Positions 35,158 to 44,119 are shown, counted from the first letter of the stretch. The stretch is DNA of 64,000 bases from AWTP1-13 sp963840075 (GCA_963840075.1 CAWIXS010000044.1:14680-78679); one strand, 5' to 3'. The notes: generated from the letters alone by a model not told the origin. Translations and numbers: made by a program.

Positions 35158-36321
35158 ATGCTTGTGATCACGACCACTTCGGACCTGATCGACCTTTGCG
35201 GTCGTCTCAGCGAGCACAGCTTCGTCGCCGTCGACACCGAGTTCATACGCGAGCAGACGTTCTGGCCGAGGCTGTGCCTCATTCAGCTTGCGGGACCCGG
35301 CGAGGAGGCAGTCGTCGATCCCCTTGCGCCGGGGATCGACCTTGCCCCGTTCTACGCCCTGATGGCCGACGAGCGCGTCGTCAAGGTGTTCCACGCCGCG
35401 CGCCAGGACCTCGAGATCGTCTGGACCCAGGCGCGGCTCATCCCGCAGCCGATCTTCGACACCCAGGTCGCGGCCATGGTGTGCGGCTTCGGCGAGTCCG
35501 TGAGCTACGTGAGCCTCGTCAAGCAGATCGTCGGCATCAACCTCGACAAGACCTCGCGCTTCACCGATTGGGCGCGCCGGCCGCTGTCCGAGAAGCAGCT
35601 GGCCTACGCCCTGGCCGACGTGACACACCTGAGAGACATCTACCGGTACCTGAGGGACGAGCTGGAGGCGAGCGGCAGGGTTCGCTGGCTCGACGAGGAG
35701 ATGGCCGGCCTGACCAACCCGGAGACCTACGAGACCCGCCCCGAGGATGCCTGGAAGAGGCTCAAGCTGCGTGTCAGGAACCGCAAGGGCCTGGCCGTGC
35801 TGATCGAGGTCGCGGCGTGGCGCGACCGCCTTGCCCAGACGCTCGATGTGCCGCGCAACCGCGTGCTGCGCGACGAGGCCCTCTACGACATCGCCGGCCA
35901 CGCGCCGGTGGAGACCGCGCAGCTTTCACAGTTGCGCTCGCTCAGCGAGGGGTTTGCCCGCTCCGGCCGCGCGAAGGAGATCGTCGAGGCCGTCAAGCGC
36001 GGCCTCAAGCGCGATCCGAAAACGCTTCCGCCCCTGCGCGAAGTCTCCGGGCTGCCGGCCGAGAAGACGGCGACCGTCGAGCTGCTGCGCGTGCTGCTCA
36101 AGGCCTGCGCCGCGCGCAACAAGGTCGCGCCGAGGCTGATTGCCGACGCCGATGACCTCGAGCGCCTGGCCATGGAGGACGAGCCCGACATCCCCGCGCT
36201 CAAGGGCTGGCGCTACCAGCTGTTCGGAGCCGAGGCGCAGCGTCTCAAACGGGGCGAGGTGGCGTTGACGGTCGAGAGTGGCGAGGTGATTCCGGTCGCG
36301 CTCGCCGCCGGGTCCGAGTAA
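35158..36321 (+). CDS. rnd: Ribonuclease D
   Basis: The 387-residue protein is a 3'-5' exoribonuclease for tRNA and stable RNA maturation. Its DEDDy exonuclease domain has DTEFIRE (Asp26, Glu28), FHAARQDLE near residue 80, and the last acid plus Tyr in YALADVTHL near 155. A single HRDC domain follows (residues 200-280, KGLAVLIEVAAWRDRLA). ATG 35158 gives the family start; longer readings overlap the preceding gene. Active in the cytoplasm and not clearly part of an operon. Confidence 0.93.
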   Translation: MLVITTTSDLIDLCGRLSEHSFVAVDTEFIREQTFWPRLCLIQLAGPGEEAVVDPLAPGIDLAPFYALMADERVVKVFHAARQDLEIVWTQARLIPQPIFDTQVAAMVCGFGESVSYVSLVKQIVGINLDKTSRFTDWARRPLSEKQLAYALADVTHLRDIYRYLRDELEASGRVRWLDEEMAGLTNPETYETRPEDAWKRLKLRVRNRKGLAVLIEVAAWRDRLAQTLDVPRNRVLRDEALYDIAGHAPVETAQLSQLRSLSEGFARSGRAKEIVEAVKRGLKRDPKTLPPLREVSGLPAEKTATVELLRVLLKACAARNKVAPRLIADADDLERLAMEDEPDIPALKGWRYQLFGAEAQRLKRGEVALTVESGEVIPVALAAGSE

Positions 36322-36373
36322 CGCGCCAAGCGGGCGCGTCCTGCCACGCCCCGTCGGGCCCTGCACCGGCCGC

Positions 36374-36682
36374 TCAAAGCGACGGCCGGCTCGGCCCCCC
36401 TCGGCGCTCCCGGTCCCGCTGCCAGTAGACGAGCAGGACGGTGATGACCGCGGTGAGCACCATCGTTGTGAGAATGTCCGGGCGCCGGATGAACGCCAGC
36501 CACTGGTTGAAGCCGGCCTGCAAGGTCGTTCCCCGCCCGATCAGGAACCCGTTGCCCACGATCATCACGAAGAACACGCCGGACGTGACGGCAACGGCAA
36601 TCGCGATCTGCAGCAGCCTCTTGAGCAGCCGGGGCACGGACATCTTCTTGCCGGCCACGACCATCTGCGTCGTCTCGACCAT
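36374..36682 (-). CDS. Small membrane protein with two helices
   Basis: The 102-residue protein has a basic N-terminus (KKMSVPRLLKRLLQ), a first helix at residues 25-50 (IAIAVAVTSGVFFVMIVG) and a second at 70-87 (TTMVLTAVITVLLVYW), then a short Arg-rich tail. The start has GGAGG at 8 bases. It is convergent with rnd and divergent from the hydrolase gene at 36929. Family not recognised. Confidence 0.6.
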   Translation of the reverse strand: MVETTQMVVAGKKMSVPRLLKRLLQIAIAVAVTSGVFFVMIVGNGFLIGRGTTLQAGFNQWLAFIRRPDILTTMVLTAVITVLLVYWQRDRERRGGPSRPSL

Positions 36683-36928
36683 GGTTCAATCCTCCGCCAA
36701 CGGTCTCGCCAGACCCTAATCGAGCCGCGGCTCCACTTCTACGAGCAGGCGCGGCCTCGCCTCGCGACTGCGAACGGGTGCGAGGCTTTCGACCTCCCGC
36801 CGGCTCGGACGCGAAAAAGCCGCAGCCGTGAGAGACGGTCGTCCCGCTAGGTTAGAGCAGATTCCTGGGGGAGGGGCCACCTCCTGCCAGCCGCTGGGGC
36901 GCGGGCCGGTCGGAGCGGGGCGAGTGAC

Positions 36929-37825
36929 ATGCTGCAAGTCGCGGGGACCGTGATCGGGCTCGGGCTTCTCGTCCTTGCTGCGGCGAACCTCGCGATCATT
37001 GCGCTCGCCTGTCTCGAGCACGCGGCCTCGTCCGGGAAGGACCCCTGGCTGCGCGCCACCCAGGTGCTCCTGGCCGAGCCGCGCAACGGCCGGCCGTCGG
37101 TCATCCTGCTGCACGGCTTCGGCGGCACGCCGCGCGATTTTCACCGCCTCGCCGAGCTTCTCTCCCGTCGGGGCTACCGGGTCGTGGTTCCGGCGATCCC
37201 GGAGCAGACGAGCGTATCGTTCGCCTACGGCCGTGGACGCTACTCCCCCGCCGACTATCGCGCCTGGCTGCTCGAGCTCGTCAGGAACGAGACGGCCATC
37301 AGCGGCGCGCCTCCCCTGCTGGTCGGCATGTCCATGGGCGGCGCGCTCGCAGCCATCGGCGCCGCCGACCACAGCATCGGCAAGCTGGTGCTGATCTCAC
37401 CCTATTTCAGTCTGGCGATTGCCGACACGTCGATAACGCAGACCGTGAAATGGCTGCGATGGGTCCTGCCCGTCGTGCCCAAGGTCCAGAAGGCGCAGAT
37501 CTCCGATCCCGACGGCTACAAGGCCTACGCAACCGGCTCCTACCTGGTCTGCTTGCGCGCCTTTCTGCAGCTCGCGGGGCTGGCAGAGATCGCGAGCGCC
37601 AAGGCGCGCGGCATCGCGGTGCCGACCCTCGTCCTGGCATCTCAGAACGACACGGTGGCCTCCTTCGCGGCCACCGAGCGGCTGTTCGTCGGGCGCGAGC
37701 AGGTGCGGCTGGTCCCCTGCAACCGGGGCAACCACATACTCACCTACGACTACGACCGCGAGCGCATCCTGGTGGAGGTTGTCGCATTCCTGACGGGGGA
37801 GGCGGAGCCGGCGGCCGGCCGGTGA
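36929..37825 (+). CDS. Alpha/beta hydrolase, carboxylesterase/monoacylglycerol-lipase-like
   Basis: The 298-residue protein starts with a membrane anchor (residues 1-28) and continues with ILLHGFGGTPRDF (oxyanion region). The nucleophile elbow GMSMGG lies near residue 134, the acid in SQNDTVASF near 236 and the histidine in NRGNHILTYD near 262. This pattern and length resemble Est30-type carboxylesterases. The active site should face the periplasm or sit at the inner membrane. It stands alone, with a stable hairpin after it. Substrate unknown. Confidence 0.85.
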   Translation: MLQVAGTVIGLGLLVLAAANLAIIALACLEHAASSGKDPWLRATQVLLAEPRNGRPSVILLHGFGGTPRDFHRLAELLSRRGYRVVVPAIPEQTSVSFAYGRGRYSPADYRAWLLELVRNETAISGAPPLLVGMSMGGALAAIGAADHSIGKLVLISPYFSLAIADTSITQTVKWLRWVLPVVPKVQKAQISDPDGYKAYATGSYLVCLRAFLQLAGLAEIASAKARGIAVPTLVLASQNDTVASFAATERLFVGREQVRLVPCNRGNHILTYDYDRERILVEVVAFLTGEAEPAAGR

Positions 37826-37848
37826 ACGAAACGCGACACGGCAACTGC

Positions 37849-37868
37849 GGGGCGCCGGTGGGCGCCCC
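37849..37868 (+). terminator. GC hairpin between convergent genes (possible terminator)
   Basis: GGGGCGCC (37849-37856) pairs with GGCGCCCC (37861-37868) over a 4-base loop, 24 bases after the hydrolase stop. No T-run follows. Confidence 0.4.
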
Positions 37869-37962
37869 GGCGCGCATGCGGCGCGCAGGGTCCTCGTCGC
37901 GGACGCAGGTTGAGGCGATGACAGTGCCATGAGCGGAGCACGGCACGCCGAACCGGCAATCC

Positions 37963-38154
37963 CTACTTCTTGTACTTCCTGGTCGTCATTTCGATCGCCG
38001 TCAGCGACTTGGAGACATTGAGCCAGCTCTCGGCCGGCTCCTCGTTCTTGAACTCCCTGCCGAGATTGATGGGCTCGTTGTGCTCCGGCAAGTGCAGGAA
38101 GCAGGCCCGCTTGCCGCTCGGCATTTTTTCCACCGTGACCTTGTTATCTGCCAT
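37963..38154 (-). CDS. Unknown small cytoplasmic protein
   Basis: The 63-residue protein starts MADNKVTVEKMPSGKRACF and ends in a lysine-rich MTTRKYKK. It has no signal or membrane segment and a mixed strand-helix pattern. The ATG at 38154 is preceded by AGGGGAT, which decides against the longer frame. It is convergent with the hydrolase gene and divergent from the ECF42 module. No family assigned. Confidence 0.6.
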   Translation of the reverse strand: MADNKVTVEKMPSGKRACFLHLPEHNEPINLGREFKNEEPAESWLNVSKSLTAIEMTTRKYKK

Positions 38155-38430
38155 TCTTATCCCCTGCCTGTCGCCTTTTCGACAAAGGTGCACGCGCGTC
38201 CAACCCATCGGTCAGCCGCGCTGGTGCATCATGCAATACCTCGAGGCAATATCCTGGCCATGTTCCCCCGACGTTCCGGGGGCGGCGGGGGCGCCGCGAC
38301 GGACACGCTGTCCTCCCTGACGAAAGTCGCGCGCCGCCGCATGCCCGCCCAGGTCGCGGCCTCCAGCGGAAGAAAAATCCTCTTCACGTCATAGCATTGC
38401 GCGAAAATCGGTGTGAGACGCCGATTGACC
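38155..38430. other. Intergenic region upstream of the ECF42 module
   Basis: With the promoter at 38431 this forms a 358-base stretch without a gene. It must hold the promoter of the small minus-strand gene. A minus-strand open frame across it is Pro/Arg-rich and has no ribosome site; I do not call it a gene. Confidence 0.35.
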
Positions 38431-38458
38431 TGTCGATCTCGGTCCCTCCCGTTCGACG
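38431..38458 (+). promoter_or_regulatory. ECF42-type promoter motif 1
   Basis: TGTCGA (38431-38436), 17 bases, then CGACG (38454-38458). This matches the ECF42 consensus of TGTCGA at -35 and CGA/TC at -10. It lies 55 bases before the first YCII gene, and the same motif with the same spacing recurs at 39009. Confidence 0.7.
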
Positions 38459-38512
38459 TGATGACAGAGCGGGTGCGGCCCGCTTCCGAGACAAACCCGA
38501 AGGAGAACGACA

Positions 38513-38950
38513 ATGCGGTTCATGGTGATGGTCAAGGCGAGCAAGGCTTCGGAAGCCGGTGCGCTGCCCACCGAGGCGGGACTGGCCGAGATGGCCAGGT
38601 TCAACGAGGAGATGGTGAAGGCCGGGGTAATGCTCGACGGCAACGGGCTGCAGGCGAGCTCCAAGGGCGCCCGCGTCAGGTTCAGCGGGGGCAAGCTGGG
38701 CGACCGCACGGGCGCGCGCACGGTGGTCGACGGCCCCTTCGCGGAGACCAAGGAGCTGATCGCGGGCTACTGGATCATCCAGGTTCGCGACAAGGCCGAG
38801 GCGATCGCGTGGATGAAGCGCTGCCCCAAGCCGCACGACGACGACTGCGAGATCGAGATCCGCCAGCTGTTCGAGCTCGAGGACTTCGGCGACGGCCCGG
38901 CGATCGAGCACCACCGCCAGCTCGGCGAGGAGGTCGCCAAGAAGAGGTGA
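38513..38950 (+). CDS. YCII-related (DGPF domain) protein, ECF42-linked
   Basis: The 145-residue protein belongs to the YCII/DGPF superfamily: it starts MRFMVMVKASK and has VVDGPFAETKELIAGYWIIQV near residue 76. DGPF proteins are ferredoxin-like barrels; some YCII relatives are dehydrochlorinases, but the function of the ECF42-linked ones is unknown. The start has GAAGGAG. It is the first of two such genes that precede the sigma-factor gene, and it has its own ECF42-type promoter. It is presumably a target of that sigma factor. Confidence 0.88.
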   Translation: MRFMVMVKASKASEAGALPTEAGLAEMARFNEEMVKAGVMLDGNGLQASSKGARVRFSGGKLGDRTGARTVVDGPFAETKELIAGYWIIQVRDKAEAIAWMKRCPKPHDDDCEIEIRQLFELEDFGDGPAIEHHRQLGEEVAKKR

Positions 38951-39008
38951 TGCCGCTGCGGCTGCCGATCGACCGCGGCGGGGTTCAGAAGATTTCTTCG
39001 CCGGCCCG

Positions 39009-39036
39009 TGTCGATCCCCTCGCCCCTCGTTCGTCG
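39009..39036 (+). promoter_or_regulatory. ECF42-type promoter motif 2
   Basis: TGTCGA (39009-39014), 17 bases, then CGTCG (39032-39036). It is identical in layout to the motif at 38431, and the -10 differs only in the A/T position that is variable in the consensus. It lies 54 bases before the second YCII gene, almost the same distance as at the first. Confidence 0.72.
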
Positions 39037-39089
39037 AGACAACGCAAGCCGCCGATTTGGGCGGTCCGGAAAAGATACAGGAGACAACC

Positions 39090-39524
39090 ATGCGCATTTT
39101 AGGAATGCTCAAAGCCGACGCGAGCAGCGAAGCCGGCGCCCCTCCGAGCAAGGAGCTGATCGAACGGATGGGCGCCTTCGTCGCGGAGGTCACCAAGGCC
39201 GGGGTGCTGCTCGACAGCAACGGGCTGCACCCCAGCGCCAAGGGGAAGCGGGTCCGGCTCGCCGGCGGCAAGGTCACCGTCATCGACGGGCCGTTCACGG
39301 AGTCCAAGGAGCTGGTCGCGTCCTATGCCTTTTTTCAGGTGAAGACCATGGACGAGGCGATCCACTGGACCACGCGCTTCCTCGAGGTCCTGGGGAAGGG
39401 CGAATGCGAGCTGCGCCCGATCTTCGAGCCGGAGGATTTCTCCCCCAAGGTCTTCTCGCCCGAGGAGCGTGCGCGCGAGGAGGTGACGCGCGCCAACATG
39501 CGCAAGAATGCCGGAAAATCGTAG
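39090..39524 (+). CDS. YCII-related (DGPF domain) protein, ECF42-linked
   Basis: A 144-residue paralogue of the previous gene: it starts MRILGMLKADASSEAG and has VIDGPFTESKELVASYAFFQV near residue 70. It shares GVxLDxNGLxxSxKGxRVR with its neighbour, so the two are a tandem duplicate. ATG 39090 has AGGAG upstream. It is separated from the sigma-factor gene by a palindromic repeat. It probably belongs to the ECF42 regulon by its promoter. Confidence 0.88.
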   Translation: MRILGMLKADASSEAGAPPSKELIERMGAFVAEVTKAGVLLDSNGLHPSAKGKRVRLAGGKVTVIDGPFTESKELVASYAFFQVKTMDEAIHWTTRFLEVLGKGECELRPIFEPEDFSPKVFSPEERAREEVTRANMRKNAGKS

Positions 39525-39535
39525 TGCGGGTTACG

Positions 39536-39603
39536 AGTTGGACGTAACCCGCCGATCTACGCGGGCAATGGCGGGTTACGGCCTTCGGCCCAACCCGCCC
39601 TAC
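39536..39603. repeat. Palindromic repeat, type E (GCGGGTTA / TAACCCGC)
   Basis: Two consecutive hairpins. GCGGGTTACG (from 39536) faces CGTAACCCGC (to 39552), and GGCGGGTTACGGCC (from 39570) faces GGCCCAACCCGCC (to 39599), ending CCTAC. It sits between the second YCII gene and the sigma-factor gene and may lower read-through into the latter. Confidence 0.75.
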
Positions 39604-39646
39604 TGCTCTTGCGCCCCACGGCCGCCGCATGCTGTAACCGGCGGCC

Positions 39647-40918
39647 GTGACGGCCACCGACACCACCCATCGCGCCATCGAGGCGGTCTTCCGCATCGAG
39701 CGGGCGAAGCTGATCGCGGGGCTCGCGCGCGTGCTGCGCGATGTCGGCCTGGCCGAGGAGCTGGCGCAGGACGCCCTCGTCGCCGCTCTGGAGCGGTGGC
39801 CAGGGTCCGGCATCCCCGGCAAGCCGGGCGCATGGCTGATGGCCGCCGCCAAGAACCGCGCCATCGATCGGCTGCGCCGCGCCAGGCTGATCGAGCGCAA
39901 GCACCAGGAGATCGGCCGCGACCTGGAAGCCGCGGGCGAAGGCGCCGAGCCCGACCTCGATGCTGCCCTCGACGACGACATCGGCGACGACCTCCTGCGC
40001 CTGATGTTCACCGCGTGTCATCCGGTGCTGTCCCCCGAGGCGCGTGTCGCCCTCACGCTGCGCCTGCTGGGCGGGCTCACCACCGAGGAGATCGCGCGCG
40101 CCTTCCTGGTGCCGGAGCCCACCGTCGCCCAGCGCATCGTGCGCGCGAAGCGGACACTGGCCGAGAAGCAGGTGCCGTTCGAGGTGCCGCACGGGGAGGC
40201 ACGCGCTGCGCGTCTCGCCTCGGTGCTGGAGGTGCTCTACCTCGTGTTCAACGAGGGCTATACGGCGACCGCCGGCGGCGACTGGTTGAGACCGCAGCTG
40301 TGCGAGGAGGCGCTGCGGCTCGGCCGCGTTCTGGCCGGGCTGGCGACCGCGGAGCCCGAGGTGCACGGCCTCGTCGCGCTGATGGAGATCCAGGCCTCGC
40401 GCCTGAAGGCACGCATCGGGCCGGACGGCGAGCCGATCCTGCTGCTCGACCAGGACCGCGCGCGCTGGGACCACCTCCTGATCCGCCGCGGGCTCGCCGC
40501 GCTGGCACGCGCCGAGGCCCTGGGTGGCGCGCCCGGTCCCTACCAGCTGCAGGCCGCCATCGCCGCCTGCCATGCGCGGGCGCGCGCGCCCGGGGACACC
40601 GACTGGGCGCGCATCGCATCGCTCTATGCGGCGTTTGCCAGGCTCGCGCCGTCGCCGATCGTGGAGCTCAACCGCGCCGTCGCGGTGGCGATGGCGTCGG
40701 GGCCCGCGGCCGGCCTCGAGATTGTCGATGCACTCGCCTCCGAGCCCGCGCTCGCGGCCTATCACCTGCTGCCCAGCGTGCGCGGCGACCTGCTGCAGAA
40801 GCTCGGCCGCCTCGAGGAGGCCGGCGCGGAGCTCCAGCGCGCCGCCTCTCTCACGCGCAACGCGCGCGAGCGCAAGCTCCTCCTCGACCGCGCCGCCGCA
40901 TGCCGTCGGGCGAGCTAG
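39647..40918 (+). CDS. ECF42-type RNA polymerase sigma factor
   Basis: The 423-residue protein has sigma region 2 at residues 12-85 (LIAGLARVLRDVGLAEELAQDALV, MAAAKNRAIDRLRRARL). Sigma region 4 lies at 125-180 (LTLRLLGGLTTEEIARAFLVPEPTVAQRIVRAKRTL, named here by landmarks). A C-terminal domain of about 230 residues follows with VFNEGYTA, LLLDQDRARWD, GPYQLQAAIAACHA and NRAVAVAM. That TPR-like extension and linkage to DGPF genes define ECF42 sigma factors, which lack an anti-sigma factor and need the extension for activity. The start is GTG 39647 without a clear ribosome site. It probably activates the two promoters upstream. Confidence 0.9.
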   Translation: MTATDTTHRAIEAVFRIERAKLIAGLARVLRDVGLAEELAQDALVAALERWPGSGIPGKPGAWLMAAAKNRAIDRLRRARLIERKHQEIGRDLEAAGEGAEPDLDAALDDDIGDDLLRLMFTACHPVLSPEARVALTLRLLGGLTTEEIARAFLVPEPTVAQRIVRAKRTLAEKQVPFEVPHGEARAARLASVLEVLYLVFNEGYTATAGGDWLRPQLCEEALRLGRVLAGLATAEPEVHGLVALMEIQASRLKARIGPDGEPILLLDQDRARWDHLLIRRGLAALARAEALGGAPGPYQLQAAIAACHARARAPGDTDWARIASLYAAFARLAPSPIVELNRAVAVAMASGPAAGLEIVDALASEPALAAYHLLPSVRGDLLQKLGRLEEAGAELQRAASLTRNARERKLLLDRAAACRRAS

Positions 40919-41694
40919 CCCCACTTCGCGGCGCGCTTCTCGGCGAACGAGGCCAGCCCCTCGGCGGCTTCCGCGGTCCGGCGCTTGGCGCCATGGCCCG
41001 CCACCAGAGCCTCGAAGGTGGCGGCATCGAACCCGCCCCAGGAGCTCTCCAGGATAGAGGCCTTGGTCTCGGCCATCGCCTGCGGGCCGTTCTGCAGGAG
41101 CTGGGCCACCATCGCCTCGCCGGCCGCCGCAAGATCGCCCGCCGGCACCACCTGGTGCACCAGACCGATGCGGCGCGCCTCGGCGGCATCGAAGCGCTCG
41201 CCCGTCAGGGCATAGCGGCGCAGCTGCCGGGCGGAGATCGCATCGGACAGCTGCGGGATGATGATGGCCGCGGTCAGCCCCCAGCGCACCTCCGAGATGG
41301 AGAAGACGGCGTTGTCGGCGGCGATCACCACGTCGCAGGCGGCAACCATGCCGGTCCCCCCGCCGAAGCAGCCGCCCTGCACCAGCGCCACGGTGGGCAC
41401 CGGCAGGCGGTTGAGCCGGTCGATGGCCTCCCCTGTGGCGCGGCTGACGCGCACATTCTCCTCGAGCGACTCGCCGGCGACCCGTCTCACCCATTTGAGG
41501 TCGGCGCCCGCCTGGAAATGCCTGCCGTTGCCCTTGAGCACCAAGACTCGCAGGCCCGGCTTGGCGCCCAGCTCGTCCATGGCTGCCAGCAGGCCCTCGA
41601 TCACGGCACCGTCGTAGGCGTTGCCGGCCTCGGGCCGGTTGAGTGTGACATTGGCGACACCGCGCGGGTCGAGATCGGTGACGACGACGGGCAT
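40915..41694 (-). CDS. Enoyl-CoA hydratase/isomerase family protein
   Basis: The 259-residue crotonase-fold protein has the oxyanion-hole segments HFQAGADLKWV near residue 63 and QGGCFGGGTGMVAACD near 108. The expected acidic residue lies in FSISEVRWGL near 132. Relatives in leucine/isovalerate degradation (methylglutaconyl-CoA hydratase) look similar, especially NRPEAGNAYDGAVI, but no partner gene is nearby. ATG 41694 follows GGAG; the longer frame upstream is non-coding-like. Its stop shares the CTAG with the sigma-factor stop (convergent). Confidence 0.88.
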   Translation of the reverse strand: MPVVVTDLDPRGVANVTLNRPEAGNAYDGAVIEGLLAAMDELGAKPGLRVLVLKGNGRHFQAGADLKWVRRVAGESLEENVRVSRATGEAIDRLNRLPVPTVALVQGGCFGGGTGMVAACDVVIAADNAVFSISEVRWGLTAAIIIPQLSDAISARQLRRYALTGERFDAAEARRIGLVHQVVPAGDLAAAGEAMVAQLLQNGPQAMAETKASILESSWGGFDAATFEALVAGHGAKRRTAEAAEGLASFAEKRAAKWG

Positions 41695-42038
41695 GAGCTG
41701 GTGCTCCGTTCTTCTGATGGCAGGGCGGAAAAGTGCGTCGGCAACCCCGCGAGCGGGGTGCCACCGTCCGGTCGGCAGCGGCATCTGTACCACAAGCACC
41801 ACACGGCCGCGTACTATGCTGACACAACGTGGATCGGGGGACACAGTCCGGGCGGGCTCGGCCGTCATAACGTGTCTTTGTTTGGCCATAACTGTACCGC
41901 GTATCTATAGCAGCGGTGGTAGGGCACGGGAGCACAGCGGTCCCACGTCGTCAGCGCGAGCTATCGCTCGGGTCGGCAGGTTGTTGCTTGCAGGGTGATG
42001 CTTTGGCAGGTCTCGGGACGGACGGGAAGCAGGCGGGC
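41695..42038. other. Intergenic region between divergent genes
   Basis: These 344 bases separate the enoyl-CoA hydratase and L,D-transpeptidase genes and should carry both promoters. The A+T-rich section 41865-41912 ('tttgtttggccataactgtaccgcgtatctatag') could be a promoter, but the match to a consensus is weak. No gene or repeat seen. Confidence 0.35.
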
Positions 42039-43403
42039 ATGATGGGACGGGGCAGGAGCGTGACGGGTCACAGACGGCCGCTGACCAGAGGCGCTGGCCC
42101 GATCCTCGCTCTCGTCCTCGCTCTGGCGCTGGTGGCAAACCCTGCGCTCGCCCAGGACCAGTGGTGGGAGCTGTTTCCCGGGTTCAACAAGCCCGAGACA
42201 CCCCGCCCGGCCGCGCACGAGGACCGCCGGCGTCCGGAGCCGCTCAACGACCTGCGCCCGGACCGCACGCCGATGCGCAGCCAGGAGATGATCGACGCGC
42301 TCGAGGGGGCGATCCAACGATACCAGACAGTCCAGAACAACGGCGGCTGGCCGAAGATCCCCGGAAACGCGGCGATCCGCGCCGATGACAACGACGAGCG
42401 CGTGGCGCTGCTCTACAAGCGCCTGTCCATCAGCGGCGAGTGGAAGAAGCGGCCGAGGCAGGGCCTGTTCGGCCACGACTACTCCGAGGGGATGGAGGAC
42501 GCGGTCCGGCGTTTCCAGGAAAGCCATGGATTGCGGGTGACCGGCCGCGTGGACCGGCAGACCCTGCAGGCCCTGAACGTCCCGGTGCTCGCGCGTCTCG
42601 CTCAGCTCAGAGTGAACCTGCAGCGCATCAGGACCCTGATGGCGCGCAACGACGACCGCTACATCCTCGTCAACGCCGCGGCGTTCCAGCTCGAGGCGGT
42701 CGAGAAGCAACAGGCGGAGCTGCGCCACCGCGTGATCGTCGGCAAGGTCGAGCGGCAGACCCCGATCGTGCGCGCCACCATCAGGGCCCTCAACTTCTAT
42801 CCGCACTGGCGCGTGCCCGAGAGCGTCGCCAATCTCGACCTGATCCCGCGCCTCGTGAAGGAGCCGGAGTATCTCCAGAAGGAGAAGATCCGCGTTCTCA
42901 CCGGCTCCTACAACGGGCCGGAGATCGATCCCGCCAACGTCGACTGGAGCAAGGTCGACGGCGCCAGAATCCGCTTCAAGCAGGACCCCGGCCCGCAGAA
43001 CGCCCTGGGGCTCGTGCGCATCGACATGCCCAACTCCGAGGGTGTGTACATGCACGACACGCCGATGAAGCACCTCTTCAACCAGCGCTGGCGCGCGTTC
43101 AGCGCCGGCTGCATACGGGTGCAGGACGTGTTCACCCTGGCGGAGTGGATCGCCAAGTACGAGACGGGCTGGAACGAGCCCGGGCGGGCCCAGGACATGA
43201 TTGCCACCGGGCAAGCCCTCGACATGACGCTCACCCGGCCGGTGCCGGTGTACTTCACCTACATCACGGCATGGGCCGAGCTCGACGGGCGCGTCATTTT
43301 CCGGCCCGACATCTACGGCCGCGACGGTGTGCAGGATCTGCTCGCCTCCAACGAGCGCGACCCCGACGAGGCCCCGCCGACCCGCTTCACCCTGGCGCCG
43401 TAG
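42039..43403 (+). CDS. L,D-transpeptidase with peptidoglycan-binding domain
   Basis: The 454-residue protein has a signal peptide (residues 1-39, LALALVANPALAQ). A PG-binding-1 domain lies near residues 140-180 (SEGMEDAVRRFQESHGL, VDRQTLQALNV). A YkuD domain lies at about 205-380 with catalytic HDTPMKHLF...FSAGCIRV. It resembles the large YcbB/LdtD type that makes 3-3 cross-links in peptidoglycan. The start codon could be 42039 or the next ATG at 42042. It is the second L,D-transpeptidase in the window, in agreement with the L,D-cross-linked walls of Hyphomicrobiales. Confidence 0.88.
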   Translation: MMGRGRSVTGHRRPLTRGAGPILALVLALALVANPALAQDQWWELFPGFNKPETPRPAAHEDRRRPEPLNDLRPDRTPMRSQEMIDALEGAIQRYQTVQNNGGWPKIPGNAAIRADDNDERVALLYKRLSISGEWKKRPRQGLFGHDYSEGMEDAVRRFQESHGLRVTGRVDRQTLQALNVPVLARLAQLRVNLQRIRTLMARNDDRYILVNAAAFQLEAVEKQQAELRHRVIVGKVERQTPIVRATIRALNFYPHWRVPESVANLDLIPRLVKEPEYLQKEKIRVLTGSYNGPEIDPANVDWSKVDGARIRFKQDPGPQNALGLVRIDMPNSEGVYMHDTPMKHLFNQRWRAFSAGCIRVQDVFTLAEWIAKYETGWNEPGRAQDMIATGQALDMTLTRPVPVYFTYITAWAELDGRVIFRPDIYGRDGVQDLLASNERDPDEAPPTRFTLAP

Positions 43404-43457
43404 CCGCGGCTGGTCGGCTTTTATCGACGCCCGGGAACGTCGTGCTAGATTGCGGGT

Positions 43458-44057
43458 ATGAACGAGCATCTGCGCCGGCCCGACCTTTCGATCACGACGC
43501 AGGCCGCCGAGGGCCTGATGCGCCGCCGCTGGTCCGTGGCCGAGATCGAGGAGATGGTGAAGGTGGGGATCCTCGCCGAGGACGAGCGCTTCGAGCTGAT
43601 CGGCGGGGAGGTGGTGCCGATGTCGCCGAAGGGAATCCGCCATGAGCGCGTCAAGGGGACTCTCGCAGAATACTGGTACAAGCGGCTACCCCCGGAAATC
43701 GGCCTCGTGCCGGTGACGACGTTCCATCTCGACGAGGACACGTTTGTCGAGCCCGACTTCGTCCTCTTCACGAAATCCGATGGGCTCGCTGGTCTGAAAC
43801 CCGAGACCTGCCTGCTGGCCGTCGAGGTGGCAGACACCAGCCTGTCGTACGACCTCCACCGCAAGGCGCGCATCTACGCCGCCTTCGCTGTGCGCGAGGT
43901 GTGGGTGATCAATGCTCAAACGCTCGCCACCTATGTCCATCGCAGCCCAGGCCTCGAGGGGTATCAGGACAAGCACGAGGTGGGTGCACGCGAGCAGTTG
44001 CTCCCCGACTTTGCCCCGTCGCTGGCCGTGACGCTGGGGGCTCTCGATCTGATCTGA
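43458..44057 (+). CDS. Uma2-family (DUF820) putative endonuclease
   Basis: The 199-residue protein has the PD-(D/E)xK core of Uma2: FELIGGEVVPMSPKG near residue 42, VEPDFVLF near 97, and LAVEVADTSLSYDLHRKARIYA near 121 with the catalytic E...K. This family is abundant in cyanobacteria and found in many mobile contexts; its biological role is unknown. It starts 54 bases after the transpeptidase gene without a good ribosome site. Confidence 0.85.
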   Translation: MNEHLRRPDLSITTQAAEGLMRRRWSVAEIEEMVKVGILAEDERFELIGGEVVPMSPKGIRHERVKGTLAEYWYKRLPPEIGLVPVTTFHLDEDTFVEPDFVLFTKSDGLAGLKPETCLLAVEVADTSLSYDLHRKARIYAAFAVREVWVINAQTLATYVHRSPGLEGYQDKHEVGAREQLLPDFAPSLAVTLGALDLI

Positions 44058-44119
44058 TGGCAGAGGGGGCCGCCCCGGCCGCCACCGGCCGACGCGACAA
44101 TTCAGAACGCGGCGGTATC

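Noticed and set aside
38229..38513. Minus-strand frame upstream of the first YCII gene
   Set aside because: Pro/Arg-rich, no start signal, and overlaps the ECF42-type promoter region.
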